Source: Ancylobacter moscoviensis
Lineage (GTDB): Bacteria > Pseudomonadota > Alphaproteobacteria > Rhizobiales > Xanthobacteraceae
Reading direction: 5' to 3'
DNA: 64,000 nucleotides
Assembly: GCF_007559435.1 (NCBI RefSeq)
Contig: NZ_VMBP01000006.1
Span: 124,001 to 188,000, forward strand
The notes under the pieces are model-generated. The model was not told where the DNA came from. It ran no database searches and saw nothing but the letters and a program-made list of their open reading frames with translations. Both the position numbers and the translations under genes were made by a program. Positions 37,542 to 46,339 of the stretch are shown here, in pieces. Position 1 is the first letter of the stretch. Each line of letters opens with the position of its first letter.

Positions 37542-37632
37542 GGGACCACTCCCATAACGCCGCCCCAGCCACGAGCACGGCAGCGAACACGATCTTGATG
37601 AACCAGCTACGCCCGGTGCGTTCGGGTGTCAT
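37528..37632 (-). CDS. Possible 34-residue single-span membrane peptide
   Basis: A short frame starts at ATG 37632 and stops at TAG 37528. Its start overlaps the stop of the upstream 66-codon gene (ATGA) and its end overlaps the excisionase start by 14 bp, so it fills the gap in an otherwise fully overlapping operon. The peptide begins MTPERTGRSW and has one hydrophobic helix (FIKIVFAAVLVAGAALWEW). Reality rests on translational coupling and hydrophobicity; no homologue is recognised. Confidence 0.5.
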   Translation of the reverse strand: MTPERTGRSWFIKIVFAAVLVAGAALWEWSHGWT

Positions 37633-37829
37633 GGGCGGCTCCCCAAGAATGAAACCCGGATATGGTCCGGGCCGCCCCACACCGCAGCCTTCACGCTGTC
37701 ACCATAGATCACGCAGTTGCGCGGCCGCGGTCGACTGCCGTCATCGTAGCCAGACTTTCGATACTCGCGGACGAAGACGGTAGCGAATATCAGATCCTCA
37801 GGCTTCCCATTGAGGATGGTGAGCTTCAT
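37629..37829 (-). CDS. Small phage protein of unknown function
   Basis: 66 residues from ATG 37829, preceded by GGAGGAG and overlapping the stop of the upstream gene by one base (TAATG). The sequence begins MKLTILNGKPEDLIFATVFV and includes a basic patch (YRKSGYDDGSRPRPRN). Not recognised. Its tight packing with neighbours on both sides supports real coding in the early operon. Confidence 0.6.
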   Translation of the reverse strand: MKLTILNGKPEDLIFATVFVREYRKSGYDDGSRPRPRNCVIYGDSVKAAVWGGPDHIRVSFLGSRP

Positions 37830-38077
37830 TACTCCTCCCCCTCGTTCAGAGCGGCTAGCGCGGCGCGGTCGGCGGGGGTGCGCTCCCGTAGAGGCCCGGT
37901 GAATTGGTCTGCAAACTCGGCCGCGCGCATGACGAACGGCATGCATCCGAGGCGGCGCGCCATGACATAGCCTTCGGCAACCGCCATGACGCGAACGATT
38001 TCGAGCCTCGTGCCGAGCGAATAATCTCCGCGCGTGTCCCGCCACTTCTGGCCGGCGCGTGCCGCCTCACCCGCCAT
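37829..38077 (-). CDS. Small phage early protein of unknown function
   Basis: 82 residues from ATG 38077 (GGGAGGGAA ribosome-binding site); an ATG at 38095 is less likely. It begins MAGEAARAGQKWRD and has a helical middle section (EIVRVMAVAEGYVMARRLGC) and an acidic end (NEGEE). The start overlaps the upstream DUF551-like gene by 11 bp. Function unknown; short proteins with KWRDTRG openings occur in rhizobial phages. Confidence 0.6.
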   Translation of the reverse strand: MAGEAARAGQKWRDTRGDYSLGTRLEIVRVMAVAEGYVMARRLGCMPFVMRAAEFADQFTGPLRERTPADRAALAALNEGEE

Positions 38078-38606
38078 TCTTCCCTCCCTCGTCATCGCCA
38101 GCCGGCGGGGCAGGAAGCGGCATCCAGTGGGTGGCCTCGCCGTGCCTCGACATCCTAGACGCTACCTCATTGCGCCAGCCCCAAGAGGCCTCGCCGGCTT
38201 CCATCCTCCACTGTCCCGGCAAGGACCAGTCTCGCCACGCGAGCAATACGTTCACTTCGTGCGGCGCCGTCTCGATAGGCCGCCAGTCGTCAGCGGGCCG
38301 CGCCTCCCGGCGCACCGCGTCGGTGGAGGGGGTGAGTGGGGCAGCTAGCGCCAAAACTGACTGTGCGTCGCTGAGACAGCCGCAGTATCCTTCTCCGTTC
38401 CGCTCGCAATCGCGGTCGCAGCCGCAACCGTTGGCGATGATCTCCTTGGCTCCCGCCACCACCTCAGCGCCAGCGGGAGAGGCGGCCTTATCCCACATGG
38501 CGCGCCAGATGGCGCCTATGTTCTGCGTCGAAGGCACAGCATGATCGCGACCAGCCGTCAGCATTTCCTCAGTCGGCTCTCGCCCGACCGTCTTCACGCT
38601 ATCCAT
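38067..38606 (-). CDS. DUF551-type phage protein
   Basis: 179 residues. The C-terminal half shows the DUF551 signature DDWRPIETAPHEVNVLLAW and ends ATHWMPLPAPP, a pattern common in phage accessory genes. The N-terminal half contains a cysteine-rich stretch (CGCDRDCERNGEGYCGC) that may bind metal. It is the first gene of the minus-strand early operon leading to int. Its start at 38606 lies close to the point where the truncated virion gene begins on the other strand. Confidence 0.75.
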   Translation of the reverse strand: MDSVKTVGREPTEEMLTAGRDHAVPSTQNIGAIWRAMWDKAASPAGAEVVAGAKEIIANGCGCDRDCERNGEGYCGCLSDAQSVLALAAPLTPSTDAVRREARPADDWRPIETAPHEVNVLLAWRDWSLPGQWRMEAGEASWGWRNEVASRMSRHGEATHWMPLPAPPAGDDEGGKNGG

Positions 38607-38693
38607 GGCGCGCTCCTTCCGTGTGCTGGCGCATGTTCTCCTGGCCTTCCGGGGAGATTAGAATCTGGCCACGCCACCAATCGCGGTGAACCG

Positions 38694-39125
38694 TCTCTGC
38701 TCAACAAAGCGCTTGAACTGAACAAGACGGCGTTTTCCGGCCCGACCGCATCCGTTCAGGCTATGGCCGGCAACAATTTGCCCGACTGGCTGGCGCCGGG
38801 AAGCCCGGAGGCAGCGCAGGCCACCACAGAGCTGGATAATGTCGTACAGACCCAAGCCCTTACGCAGTTGAAGGCTATCTTCGGAGCCGCTCCGACCGAA
38901 GGCGAGCGTCAGATCCTGCTCGACATTTCCGGTTCGTCCCGGCTCCCGCCGAAAGTGAGAGAGGGCATCTACAATCGGGCGCTTGATGCGGTGAACCGCC
39001 GGCTGAGCTTCTACAGCCAGCGCGCCAATGCGATGCGCGGCGGCGATTATTACAAGCCCGGCGGCTCCGGGACGCCGCCAGCGCCTGACGCCACGACTGT
39101 TCCCGATCCTCTGGGGCTGCGCTGA
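38694..39125 (+). pseudogene. C-terminal part of a phage virion/ejection protein, apparently truncated
   Basis: About 143 residues of phage-like sequence (NKALELNKTAFSG...LPDWL, QLKAIFGAAPTEGERQILL, NRRLSFYSQRANAMRGGDYY) of the type seen at the end of podovirus internal proteins. The frame is open back to 38541, but the residues before about 38,694 lack any phage character and no credible start or ribosome-binding site is visible. The 5' part was probably lost by deletion. The stop overlaps the next ATG by one base (39125), preserving the ancestral gene junction. Confidence 0.6.
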
Positions 39126-39868
39126 TGCCGACTATAGCTGAAGTCCGCCAGAAGTTCCCGCAGTACAATGACCTGTCGGACACGGAGCTTGGTGACGCGC
39201 TCTACAGCAAGTTCTACTCGGATATGGACCGAGGGGACTTCAATCGGCGCATCGGGCTCGATAACCCCCCCAAGCAGGACCCGGCTGGCGTTCGCCCTGC
39301 GAATGACGCACCGAACCCCTATGGCTTCATGGATGAGAGTGTGAACGCCTTTGCCCGCGCGATGAAGGATAAGCTCTATACGAACGATATGCGCGACGCG
39401 ACGGCCTCGGTTTGGAACAGGCGCACGCGCGAGGTTTTCAACGAGCTGTTCCGCACGCCGCAGGACCGAGCCAATTTCGAGCGGTTCATGTCGGCGGAGC
39501 GCGGCCAGATCGCCACGCGCAATGCCGTCAGCGGCAATTCGACGACCGCCGCGCAGTTGGCGGATATGGCCGAGGAACAGGGCGGCGGGCAAGGAGCGGC
39601 CGGGTATCTGCTCGACCAGTTCCGGGGCGGTGCCGTCTCCGGCGTCGCGAATATCGCGCGTGATGCTCTCGGCCGAGCCGGCGGGCTCAATGAACGGTCG
39701 GGTGCGGAAATCGCCCGCCTGCTATTGGGGCAGGCGCCGGACGCTCAGGCGGCCATTCTCCGGTCGATTGCCGAGAGGCAGGCATCGCAGCAGGCATCGG
39801 CGCAATCGCGCGCGGCTCTTGGGCGGCTGCTCTCGCGGGGGCTTATTGCTGGAACAGTCCCACAATAA
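39125..39868 (+). CDS. Phage internal virion protein, probably internally deleted
   Basis: 247 residues. The first ~45 (MPTIAEVRQKFPQYNDLSDTE...) match the N-terminus of large phage internal/ejection proteins, while the second half (NFERFMSAERGQIATRN, NSTTAAQLADMAEEQGG, SGAEIARLLLGQ) resembles their extreme C-terminus. Such proteins are normally many hundreds of residues long, so I infer that the middle has been deleted in frame. Coupled to the preceding gene by an ATGA overlap. A naturally short paralogue is the alternative. Confidence 0.55.
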   Translation: MPTIAEVRQKFPQYNDLSDTELGDALYSKFYSDMDRGDFNRRIGLDNPPKQDPAGVRPANDAPNPYGFMDESVNAFARAMKDKLYTNDMRDATASVWNRRTREVFNELFRTPQDRANFERFMSAERGQIATRNAVSGNSTTAAQLADMAEEQGGGQGAAGYLLDQFRGGAVSGVANIARDALGRAGGLNERSGAEIARLLLGQAPDAQAAILRSIAERQASQQASAQSRAALGRLLSRGLIAGTVPQ

Positions 39869-40058
39869 GGGCGTCCAACCATCTCCAGAATGAGTTGAGG
39901 TGCGGCGCCGCCAGTACTGCGAATGTTGCCGACCCGACGATGAAGGCAAGCACACCCCAGCGCACCGACCACGATCTATCTGCGGGGCCGTGCTGAATAT
40001 CAGCTACGCGCCGCGCCCATTGCTCATCCGTCATGCTTGCGGGTTTTCGCCAGATCAT
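39843..40058 (-). CDS. Small phage membrane protein
   Basis: 71 residues on the minus strand, overlapping the end of the previous gene by 26 bp. N-terminal part MIWRKPASMTDEQWARRVADIQHG is polar, then one hydrophobic helix (VLAFIVGSATFAVLAAPHLN) and a second weaker one (LDALIVGLFQQ). Function unknown; superinfection-exclusion proteins in prophages have similar form, but that is conjecture. Confidence 0.5.
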   Translation of the reverse strand: MIWRKPASMTDEQWARRVADIQHGPADRSWSVRWGVLAFIVGSATFAVLAAPHLNSFWRWLDALIVGLFQQ

Positions 40059-40104
40059 CCGCCAGAAATAACACGCCCGCGATCATCCCGCGAGGCCCTG
40101 TCAG

Positions 40105-40130
40105 AGCCGCCCCACAAGGGCGGCTTTTTT
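40105..40130 (+). terminator. Rho-independent terminator inside the prophage late region
   Basis: Arms AGCCGCC and GGCGGCT around a short CCACAAG loop are followed by a run of T residues (to 40,130). It would stop rightward transcription of the virion-remnant genes just before the tail-fibre gene. Confidence 0.8.
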
Positions 40131-40143
40131 CATGGAGCCGTGC

Positions 40144-40694
40144 ATGCCCGGTCAGTCCCAGTGGTCTTTCTGGCGAGCGCTTCAGAACGGCGAACCCGTG
40201 CCGGGAGCGCTGCTCTACATCTACGAAGCCGAGACCAGCACGCCCAAGAGCGCCTATGCGGAATACTCGCTGGCGACCAAGCTGACGAACCCGCTGGTAG
40301 CGGATGGGAATGCCGTGTTCCCGTCCTTCTGGCTCGATGACAGCGCGTCTGCCTTCTATCGCGTCCGCATCACCGATCCAGACGGCGTGTCGCTGGTCGA
40401 TATGACCACCTGTCAGGTGTTCGGCGTGGCGGCCGGCAGCGAGACGCCCCCCGAGCCTATCGACGTGACCGCCATTCCCAAGACCGGGGATCTGAAGGCG
40501 CGCTATGACACCAACGAAATCGACGGATGGCGCATCTGCAACGGCAAGTCTGTCGGCAGCGCCACATCGGGCGCCGACTATGCCAACTCCAACGCGCAGG
40601 CGCTACCCACGGCGGAACGGTCGGGAATGCTGACCCGGATGCCTTCTCGATCATCCCGCCGACTGCCGGCATCACGATCTACATCAAGCTGTGA
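40144..40694 (+). pseudogene. Phage tail-fibre/collar-type protein with broken reading frame
   Basis: From ATG 40144 (GGAG six bases upstream) the frame gives MPGQSQWSFWRALQNGEPVPGALLYIYEAETS..., a typical tail-fibre opening, and continues to IDGWRICNGKSVGSATSGADYANSN, the start of a tail-collar domain. Near 40,600 the family-like sequence changes frame: the original frame turns into arginine/serine-rich nonsense to 41,049, whereas the frame one base earlier reads THGGTVGNADPDAFSIIPP...YIKL and stops at 40,694, overlapping the next gene's GTG. This suggests deletion of the collar interior with a frameshift. A programmed frameshift is unlikely but untested. Confidence 0.65.
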
Positions 40695-41416
40695 CCTTCC
40701 CCTTCCCCGTCATGCTCAACGGGATCGAGTGGGGCAACTCGATCTGGACGGACTTCCGGGACAAGTGGGCAGGCGAAACCTACCTCGGCTCCTATTCGGC
40801 CGGTTCGTTCATGCCGGATTGGTCGCTGGTCTATGGCTCCGGCACCGCGACGGCCGATATCATCGCCATCCCCGGCGCCATCAGCGGGCAGGCGTTCCGG
40901 CATGCCAACACGGAGTCGGTCGGCTCCGTCGACATGTACCGCTGGGACACGCTGCCGACAGCCGTGAACATGGATGTCCTGATGGGCGGCTTCGTCCTTC
41001 AGGCAAACGACACCTCGGAAAAGATCGTCGGCCCACTGGCGACGCTTAGCGCATCCAGCACCTTCAACGGCGCCTATCTGAACGCATCCGACGTTCTGGG
41101 AGACGAGTTCCGCATCTGGTCGCAGAACGGTGGCGTCCCGTCCGTCGCGTCGCTGAGTGCCCCTTGGGCGCCCCTTGTCTGGTACTGGTTCCGAATAAAC
41201 GTCAACGGCTCGACCATCCGCGCGAAGTATTGGCAGCGTGGATCTACTGAACCGTCCGGATGGACCCTTACACTTCCGTCTGGAACAGCGCCATCAGCGC
41301 CGGGTAGGGCCGGCGTGATCATGTCCGCCGAGGTAACTCTTGGCGGGCCGTCCTCTCATTACATCGATTTCTTCTCTGTCTGCATGGATGGGAACCCCGC
41401 GTGGGGCCCGGTCTAG
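40691..41416 (+). CDS. Phage virion-associated protein of unknown function
   Basis: 241 residues from GTG 40691, overlapping the TGA of the broken tail-fibre gene (GTGA). It begins [22 protein letters not shown] and looks like a compact beta-rich, lectin-like fold with many aromatic residues ([21 protein letters not shown] at the end). Position between tail fibre and tailspike suggests a virion surface or baseplate decoration. Not recognised as a named family. Confidence 0.65.
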   Translation: MTFPFPVMLNGIEWGNSIWTDFRDKWAGETYLGSYSAGSFMPDWSLVYGSGTATADIIAIPGAISGQAFRHANTESVGSVDMYRWDTLPTAVNMDVLMGGFVLQANDTSEKIVGPLATLSASSTFNGAYLNASDVLGDEFRIWSQNGGVPSVASLSAPWAPLVWYWFRINVNGSTIRAKYWQRGSTEPSGWTLTLPSGTAPSAPGRAGVIMSAEVTLGGPSSHYIDFFSVCMDGNPAWGPV

Positions 41417-41424
41417 GGCGAGTC

Positions 41425-43668
41425 ATGACCTATCATCAGCATTATCATCACCATCACGACCACGAAGACCGCATTGTGATCTACCGGGGCACGAACGCGC
41501 CTTCGGTGCGCATCGTGTTCAAGGGACAGGATCTCACCGGCTCGCTGATCGAGTTTGTTGTCTCGCCCGCCGCGAGCGTGTCCACGACTTTCACGACAGA
41601 TGACGGGTCGGTCGTGCTGGAAGACGAGAAGACGACCGTCTGGACCTATGGGCGGGCGTTCGCGGACGCTCTTTCTCCCGGCATGTCGGCCAAGCTCGAC
41701 GTGTTCCGCACGCTGGGCGGCAAGCGCGAGAAGATCGGGGCGTTTGATCTCCTGATCGGCGGCATCGGCGACTACTTCGAGCCAGATTGCCATGTCGTGC
41801 AGGTGCCGGGCATTCAGGGCCCGACCGGGCCGCAGGGCCCCGTTGGTCCGCAGGGTATTCAGGGGCCGCAGGGGGTCATTGGCCCTCAGGGCGAACAGGG
41901 CATTCAAGGCGAGCAGGGGCCGCAGGGCGATCCGGGCTTGGTGCAGTCCATTGTTGCCGGCTCGAATGTCTCGGTTGACGACACCGACCCGGCTAATCCG
42001 TCTGTGTCGGTCGATTTCTCCGGGCTTGTTCCAGCTACCCGCCAAGTCGCCACGCAGCACAGTTTGCAAGGCGGCGGGGACCTTTCTGCCAATCGCGCGC
42101 TCTCACTTGTCAACGACACCGCCGCCCCCGGCAACAACAAGCTCTATGGCACCGACGGCGCGGGCGCGCGCGGCTGGTACGACATCCCCATCACCTCCGG
42201 GGTAGAGGTCAGCCTGCTCGCGACCAGCATCGCCTCGACGATCATCCCCGGCACGATCTCCACGATCCGCACCATCGGCTATTCGGTTGTCGGCGATCGC
42301 GGTCAGGGGGCGATCTACAAGAAGGCAGTGAGCGAGCCGACGCACCCCGGAAAGGCTCAGTCGGCTGATGGCCAGTGGTGGGAGCTGACGAACACCGTCG
42401 TCACGCCTGAGATGTGGGGGGCGGTCAATTCAAGCGTGGTGAGTTCGCAGGCGGCTTTTGACGCGATGCGGCTGTATGTTGATGCGCATACTGGATGCAC
42501 CTGCATCTGCGCGTCTTCTTATTATCTGCCAGACGGTTGTGTGGCATCTCCCTATACGACCTACGACGGTCAGGGTAGTGGGGCGCTATATACTGATGGA
42601 ACGCCTTCGTCTCCTGAAGGTCCGAACGCCGGATTTTATGGGAGGGGTGCTCATAATTTCAAGATAAAAGATATCTACATTGAGCTGCCGTCTAGCCTAA
42701 TTAGAGGCGATGATATGGCGGCTATATTCTTTATTTCGTGCAATAATTTGGTATTCAATAGAGTTACTACTAATTACGCAAATGGCATTTGGTTTTATAA
42801 TTGCCATGATGCGCTTATTCAAAATTGTCAATCGCTAAACAGTCAAGCTGACGGAATTCATTTTGCGCGGTGCATTCGTCCGATTGCAGTCGGATGCAAG
42901 GTGATCGGATGCAATGACGATGCCTTCGGCGCAACTCCGGGCGATGCAGTAAATGCATCAATGGATGTTACATTTATCGACTGTCACAGCTATGACGCCC
43001 CGCGTTGGGGAGGTGGGTTTGCGTTCTACAGCGTGAAACGCGGGATTATTGCCGGGTGCTCTGTCAAGGGTATTTCTGGGCCGGCGGTAAAGCTGGCTGA
43101 GTATGTTGGGGCAGGCCCTTGCCAAGACATCACCATAAGCGGGATTCAGGCTACGGAAATAACCATGCCCGCCGTCATTCCGAACAATTTCTGGTATGGG
43201 ACCTCTGACGAAGCGAATACATTCGTAACAGGGGCGCTTGATTTTACGCTTGCATCTGATGTCGTAGTCACCGCTGCTCAAATTAGGAGCGTCGCAAATC
43301 TATCCGGAACCACGTCCGGACATGGCGTTGTAATCGGTGGCTGCACAAACGTTACAATAAGCGACTGCGAAATAAACGGAGTGGCGGCTCACGGAGTTCA
43401 GTTCCCCGCTTCGCTGCCGGCGTCCGGGTTCGTCACCATTAGGGGGTGCTTGTTCAACAATGTCACATCTAATGGGATACGTCTGGCTAGAAGCACGTCA
43501 GGCGGTATTGTCATTCAAGGCAACACCATTGCATCGGTAGGGGATCCGATATTCGTATCTAGTACGACAGCGCGCGTTTTTATGGTGAACAACATGTCAT
43601 TGTCTTCTGGGCCTTTTACTGATGGCGGTGGTAACTCCGATCTGATCATGCTCGACAATTACGCTTAG
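41425..43668 (+). CDS. Phage tailspike with His-rich N-terminus, collagen-like stalk and beta-helix
   Basis: 747 residues from ATG 41425 (GGGCGAG upstream). Order: a histidine cluster (residues 4-13 hold eight His); a small beta domain to ~125; about fourteen Gly-X-Y triplets (residues 129-171, [11 protein letters not shown]...); a linker domain with [15 protein letters not shown]; then a long right-handed beta-helix of the pectate-lyase type from ~330 to the end, with rungs such as [20 protein letters not shown]. This is the structure of trimeric receptor-binding tailspikes that recognise or cut surface polysaccharide. The beta-helix coding DNA (42.6-43.67 kb) is much more A/T-rich than the rest, pointing to module exchange. 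It appears intact, unlike its neighbours. Confidence 0.88.
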   Translation: MTYHQHYHHHHDHEDRIVIYRGTNAPSVRIVFKGQDLTGSLIEFVVSPAASVSTTFTTDDGSVVLEDEKTTVWTYGRAFADALSPGMSAKLDVFRTLGGKREKIGAFDLLIGGIGDYFEPDCHVVQVPGIQGPTGPQGPVGPQGIQGPQGVIGPQGEQGIQGEQGPQGDPGLVQSIVAGSNVSVDDTDPANPSVSVDFSGLVPATRQVATQHSLQGGGDLSANRALSLVNDTAAPGNNKLYGTDGAGARGWYDIPITSGVEVSLLATSIASTIIPGTISTIRTIGYSVVGDRGQGAIYKKAVSEPTHPGKAQSADGQWWELTNTVVTPEMWGAVNSSVVSSQAAFDAMRLYVDAHTGCTCICASSYYLPDGCVASPYTTYDGQGSGALYTDGTPSSPEGPNAGFYGRGAHNFKIKDIYIELPSSLIRGDDMAAIFFISCNNLVFNRVTTNYANGIWFYNCHDALIQNCQSLNSQADGIHFARCIRPIAVGCKVIGCNDDAFGATPGDAVNASMDVTFIDCHSYDAPRWGGGFAFYSVKRGIIAGCSVKGISGPAVKLAEYVGAGPCQDITISGIQATEITMPAVIPNNFWYGTSDEANTFVTGALDFTLASDVVVTAAQIRSVANLSGTTSGHGVVIGGCTNVTISDCEINGVAAHGVQFPASLPASGFVTIRGCLFNNVTSNGIRLARSTSGGIVIQGNTIASVGDPIFVSSTTARVFMVNNMSLSSGPFTDGGGNSDLIMLDNYA

Positions 43669-43669
43669 G

Positions 43670-45250
43670 TCATGAATTGTTATTTATTTGTGACGACAAA
43701 ATACGACACCCCTCATGCCTCCACACTTGTTCCCGGTTGGCTAAAAACCTCTCCACCAGCGGCATGGAGCGCTTGTAGTCCTTCAGCCCAGCGTCGCACA
43801 CGACAATGGCACCCAATGTATTGTTTCCGAGGAACCGCTGAGGATCGCTGAAGATCTGCTCGGCAAGCTCTGGTGGCGTCCATCCCGGGATCGTCAGTGT
43901 CTTGCGCTTCGAGTAGTAGGCGACTGCTGACGACCAATCGTCCCCCAGCACGATAAGGCTTTGCTCCGGCCCGGTGATACGGTGGGCCATGGTCGCGGCC
44001 TGCCATAGCCAATTCGGGCGCTGGTCCGTCTCCACGATGGGTTTGTAGGCGGTGACGAAAAGGGAGATCTGGCCAGCGGCGATCAGGGCAAGAAAGGTGG
44101 CCGCGACCGCGTAGTTGCCTCTGTCGAAGATGATGCCAAGGCACACGCCGACAGCGATTGCCAAGAATACCGCGTTCGCGACCTGATAGTAGGTGTGCAC
44201 CATGTGAAGATTGGTGAATGCCAATATCGAGGCCAGAAAGCCGATGACGGAGACCGTTGCGATAGCGATGTTGCGGGTACAAGAGAAGGCGACAATCGCG
44301 ACGGCCAGACCCAGCAGGTAGAGGTATCCCATCGCGTCGGGGATGATGCGCCCGGCGATGATATTGACCCATAGGTCACGGCTGAGCTTCTGGGAGATGC
44401 TGCCGAAATTCCATGCCGATAAGGCGGACGATGTGAGGTGCTGTCCTAGCGGATTGGCGGATTTGACGCTGTCCGTGTACCCGACCCAGAGAAGGCCTAT
44501 CACGAACGGGATGGCGACGAGCAGGAGCGAGAGCGCCGTCAGTTTGATCAGCGAGCCGACAGGAGCGCCGGCACGGAGCCGCGATACGAGCACCCACAAC
44601 ACACCGAGGCCGCCCACTAGCGCGAACGCAGGGAACGTCGTGGCCTTCGCGAGGATGGCGAGCGACCCGGCCACGATCATTCCGACTGCTGAGCCCTTGT
44701 TCCCGCTCTGAACGAAGCGCGCCAGACAGGCGAGCCATAGAACGGAGAAGAAGAGGGCGCAGCTCTCAATGAGGAATGTCCGGCTCCAATACAGGTAGGT
44801 CGGAGAGAGGACGTAGAGGATCGCCGTAGCGAGATAGCTTGCGCGGCTGAGACCGAGCGTCTGAGCCAACATGCCGAGCGGCCAGAGTGTCGCAATATAG
44901 AAGGCGAAGTTCACGCTTCGGCCAGCTACGTCGAGATGAATTCCGAGTGACGCGACCGCCGCAGTTATCAGTTGAAAGACGGGGAATTCAAATGGAATGG
45001 ACCATGGATAGCCTAGCACGGGCGTCTCGTAGGCGAGCCATGGCCCTCCCTGCGTCAGCCAATACGTGGTGAGCGCGGTCTGTGTCTGGCGGAAATAGAA
45101 ATTGTCGAGGATTGGTGTCTTTATGCCGATCAGAAGGACATACAATGCGAAGCAGATGGATGCTCCCAGAGCCATCCATAAGGCACCATCGACATGGCGA
45201 CTGACGGCGGCAGCTCGGCTTTCTGGCGTGCTGGTTTTGTTGATGTCCAT
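43670..45250 (-). CDS. Prophage-encoded multi-span membrane glycosyltransferase
   Basis: 526 residues from ATG 45250, with a G-run (GGGGGG) as ribosome-binding site. About 11-12 hydrophobic helices; the first periplasmic loop has TPILDNFYFRQTQTALTTYW, like the loop of GT39/GT83 and RgtA-type lipid-carrier-dependent transferases, and a soluble C-terminal domain of about 110 residues follows. It is encoded on the opposite strand to, and 1 bp from, the end of the tailspike gene. Phage genes of this kind modify host LPS or O-antigen (serotype conversion), often hiding the receptor of the same phage. Sugar and acceptor unknown. Confidence 0.8.
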   Translation of the reverse strand: MDINKTSTPESRAAAVSRHVDGALWMALGASICFALYVLLIGIKTPILDNFYFRQTQTALTTYWLTQGGPWLAYETPVLGYPWSIPFEFPVFQLITAAVASLGIHLDVAGRSVNFAFYIATLWPLGMLAQTLGLSRASYLATAILYVLSPTYLYWSRTFLIESCALFFSVLWLACLARFVQSGNKGSAVGMIVAGSLAILAKATTFPAFALVGGLGVLWVLVSRLRAGAPVGSLIKLTALSLLLVAIPFVIGLLWVGYTDSVKSANPLGQHLTSSALSAWNFGSISQKLSRDLWVNIIAGRIIPDAMGYLYLLGLAVAIVAFSCTRNIAIATVSVIGFLASILAFTNLHMVHTYYQVANAVFLAIAVGVCLGIIFDRGNYAVAATFLALIAAGQISLFVTAYKPIVETDQRPNWLWQAATMAHRITGPEQSLIVLGDDWSSAVAYYSKRKTLTIPGWTPPELAEQIFSDPQRFLGNNTLGAIVVCDAGLKDYKRSMPLVERFLANREQVWRHEGCRILSSQINNNS

Positions 45251-45446
45251 TTGTCCCCCCGGCAATGTTCGGAAACGGTAGCAGAGGGCGGCGCCAAGTC
45301 GAAGCCCCGTAGAGACACCTAGCCCCCTCCGGGCGGCTTTTTCATTTCCGCGCGCGGGCCGGGCGACCGTGCAATCCCTGGCGGGTAGCCACCCGGCCCA
45401 TACCAGCGCCGGTACAGCGAAACCATAGCACAATCTGGAGACTGCG

Positions 45447-46139
45447 ATGAACCGCACGGTCCTGTTCGACCGGGTGCGAGCGAAGCCGTTCGGCGGTTCG
45501 CTTACCCAAACTCAGGTCAACGGCATCAATGCCATCCTTGACGCTGCCGGGACCTACGGCGTGAAGGATGTGCGGCACCTCTCCTATGCGCTGGCGACGG
45601 CCTATTGGGAGACCGCGCGGACCATGCAGCCCATTGCCGAGTATGGCCGGGGCAAGGGCCGGAAGTACGGGGTGAAGGGCAAGTACGGTCAGGTTCCTTA
45701 TGGCCGGGGATATGTGCAGCTCACTTGGGACGAAAACTACGAGCGCGCCGACCGCGAGCTAGGGCTGAACGGGGCGCTGCTGAAGAACTTTGACCTTGCG
45801 CTCAAGCCCAACATCGCCGCCGCGATCATGTTCCGAGGCATGGCCGAAGGCTGGTTCACCAGCAAGAGGTTGAGCAACTATTTCAGCGGCACCAAGGACG
45901 ACCCGACAAACGCTCGCCGCATCATCAACGGCACGGACAAGGCCAGCACCATCGCCGGTTATCACCGGGACTTCCTCGCCGCACTGAAGGCTGCTGGATG
46001 GACGCCCGGTGTCGCCAAGCCAACCGAAACGGGGATTCCCGCAACGGAGCCGGCGACAGGACCGGCCGCGCCGAAATCCTCCTTCTGGGCCGATCTCATC
46101 GCCGGCCTGATCGCGATCTTTCGGAGGGACGCGAAATGA
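45447..46139 (+). CDS. Phage endolysin, GH19-like
   Basis: 230 residues from ATG 45447 (GGAG upstream). The N-terminal ~180 residues are a glycoside hydrolase family 19/lysozyme-like domain: SYALATAYWETARTMQPIAEYGRGKGRKYG with the catalytic Glu, YGRGYVQLTWDENYERA, FSGTKDDPTNARRIING. The C-terminus has a proline-rich linker and a hydrophobic helix (SFWADLIAGLIAIF), so it may be a membrane-tethered signal-arrest-type endolysin. Its stop overlaps the next start (ATGA), heading the lysis cassette. Confidence 0.88.
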   Translation: MNRTVLFDRVRAKPFGGSLTQTQVNGINAILDAAGTYGVKDVRHLSYALATAYWETARTMQPIAEYGRGKGRKYGVKGKYGQVPYGRGYVQLTWDENYERADRELGLNGALLKNFDLALKPNIAAAIMFRGMAEGWFTSKRLSNYFSGTKDDPTNARRIINGTDKASTIAGYHRDFLAALKAAGWTPGVAKPTETGIPATEPATGPAAPKSSFWADLIAGLIAIFRRDAK

Positions 46140-46339
46140 TCGGCCCGTTTTCACGCATCGCCCTGCGCTATGTCGCGGGCTTCCTCGTAGCCAAGGGGCT
46201 TCTATCCGGCACTGACGGCGACTTCCTGTCGTCGGACCCGGACGTGGCATTCGTGGTCGAGGCGGGGGCGGGCTTCGCTCTTGGTTTCGCCGTGGAAGGC
46301 TTCTACTGGCTCGCCAAGCGGATGGGGTGGCGGACATGA
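46136..46339 (+). CDS. Small phage membrane protein in lysis cassette
   Basis: 67 residues from ATG 46136 with GGAGG upstream; overlaps the endolysin stop and the following start. Two moderately hydrophobic helices (IALRYVAGFLVAKGLL and VVEAGAGFALGFAVEGFYWL). Probably a holin partner or antiholin; this is inferred from position and topology. Confidence 0.65.
   Translation: MIGPFSRIALRYVAGFLVAKGLLSGTDGDFLSSDPDVAFVVEAGAGFALGFAVEGFYWLAKRMGWRT

Noticed and set aside
40695-41049. Continuation of the tail-fibre frame to 41,049
   Set aside because: Residues after the frame change are low-complexity Arg/Ser and overlap a well-formed gene in another frame.
41810-41940. Short repeats resembling a CRISPR or minisatellite
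   Set aside because: They encode Gly-X-Y collagen triplets of the tailspike.
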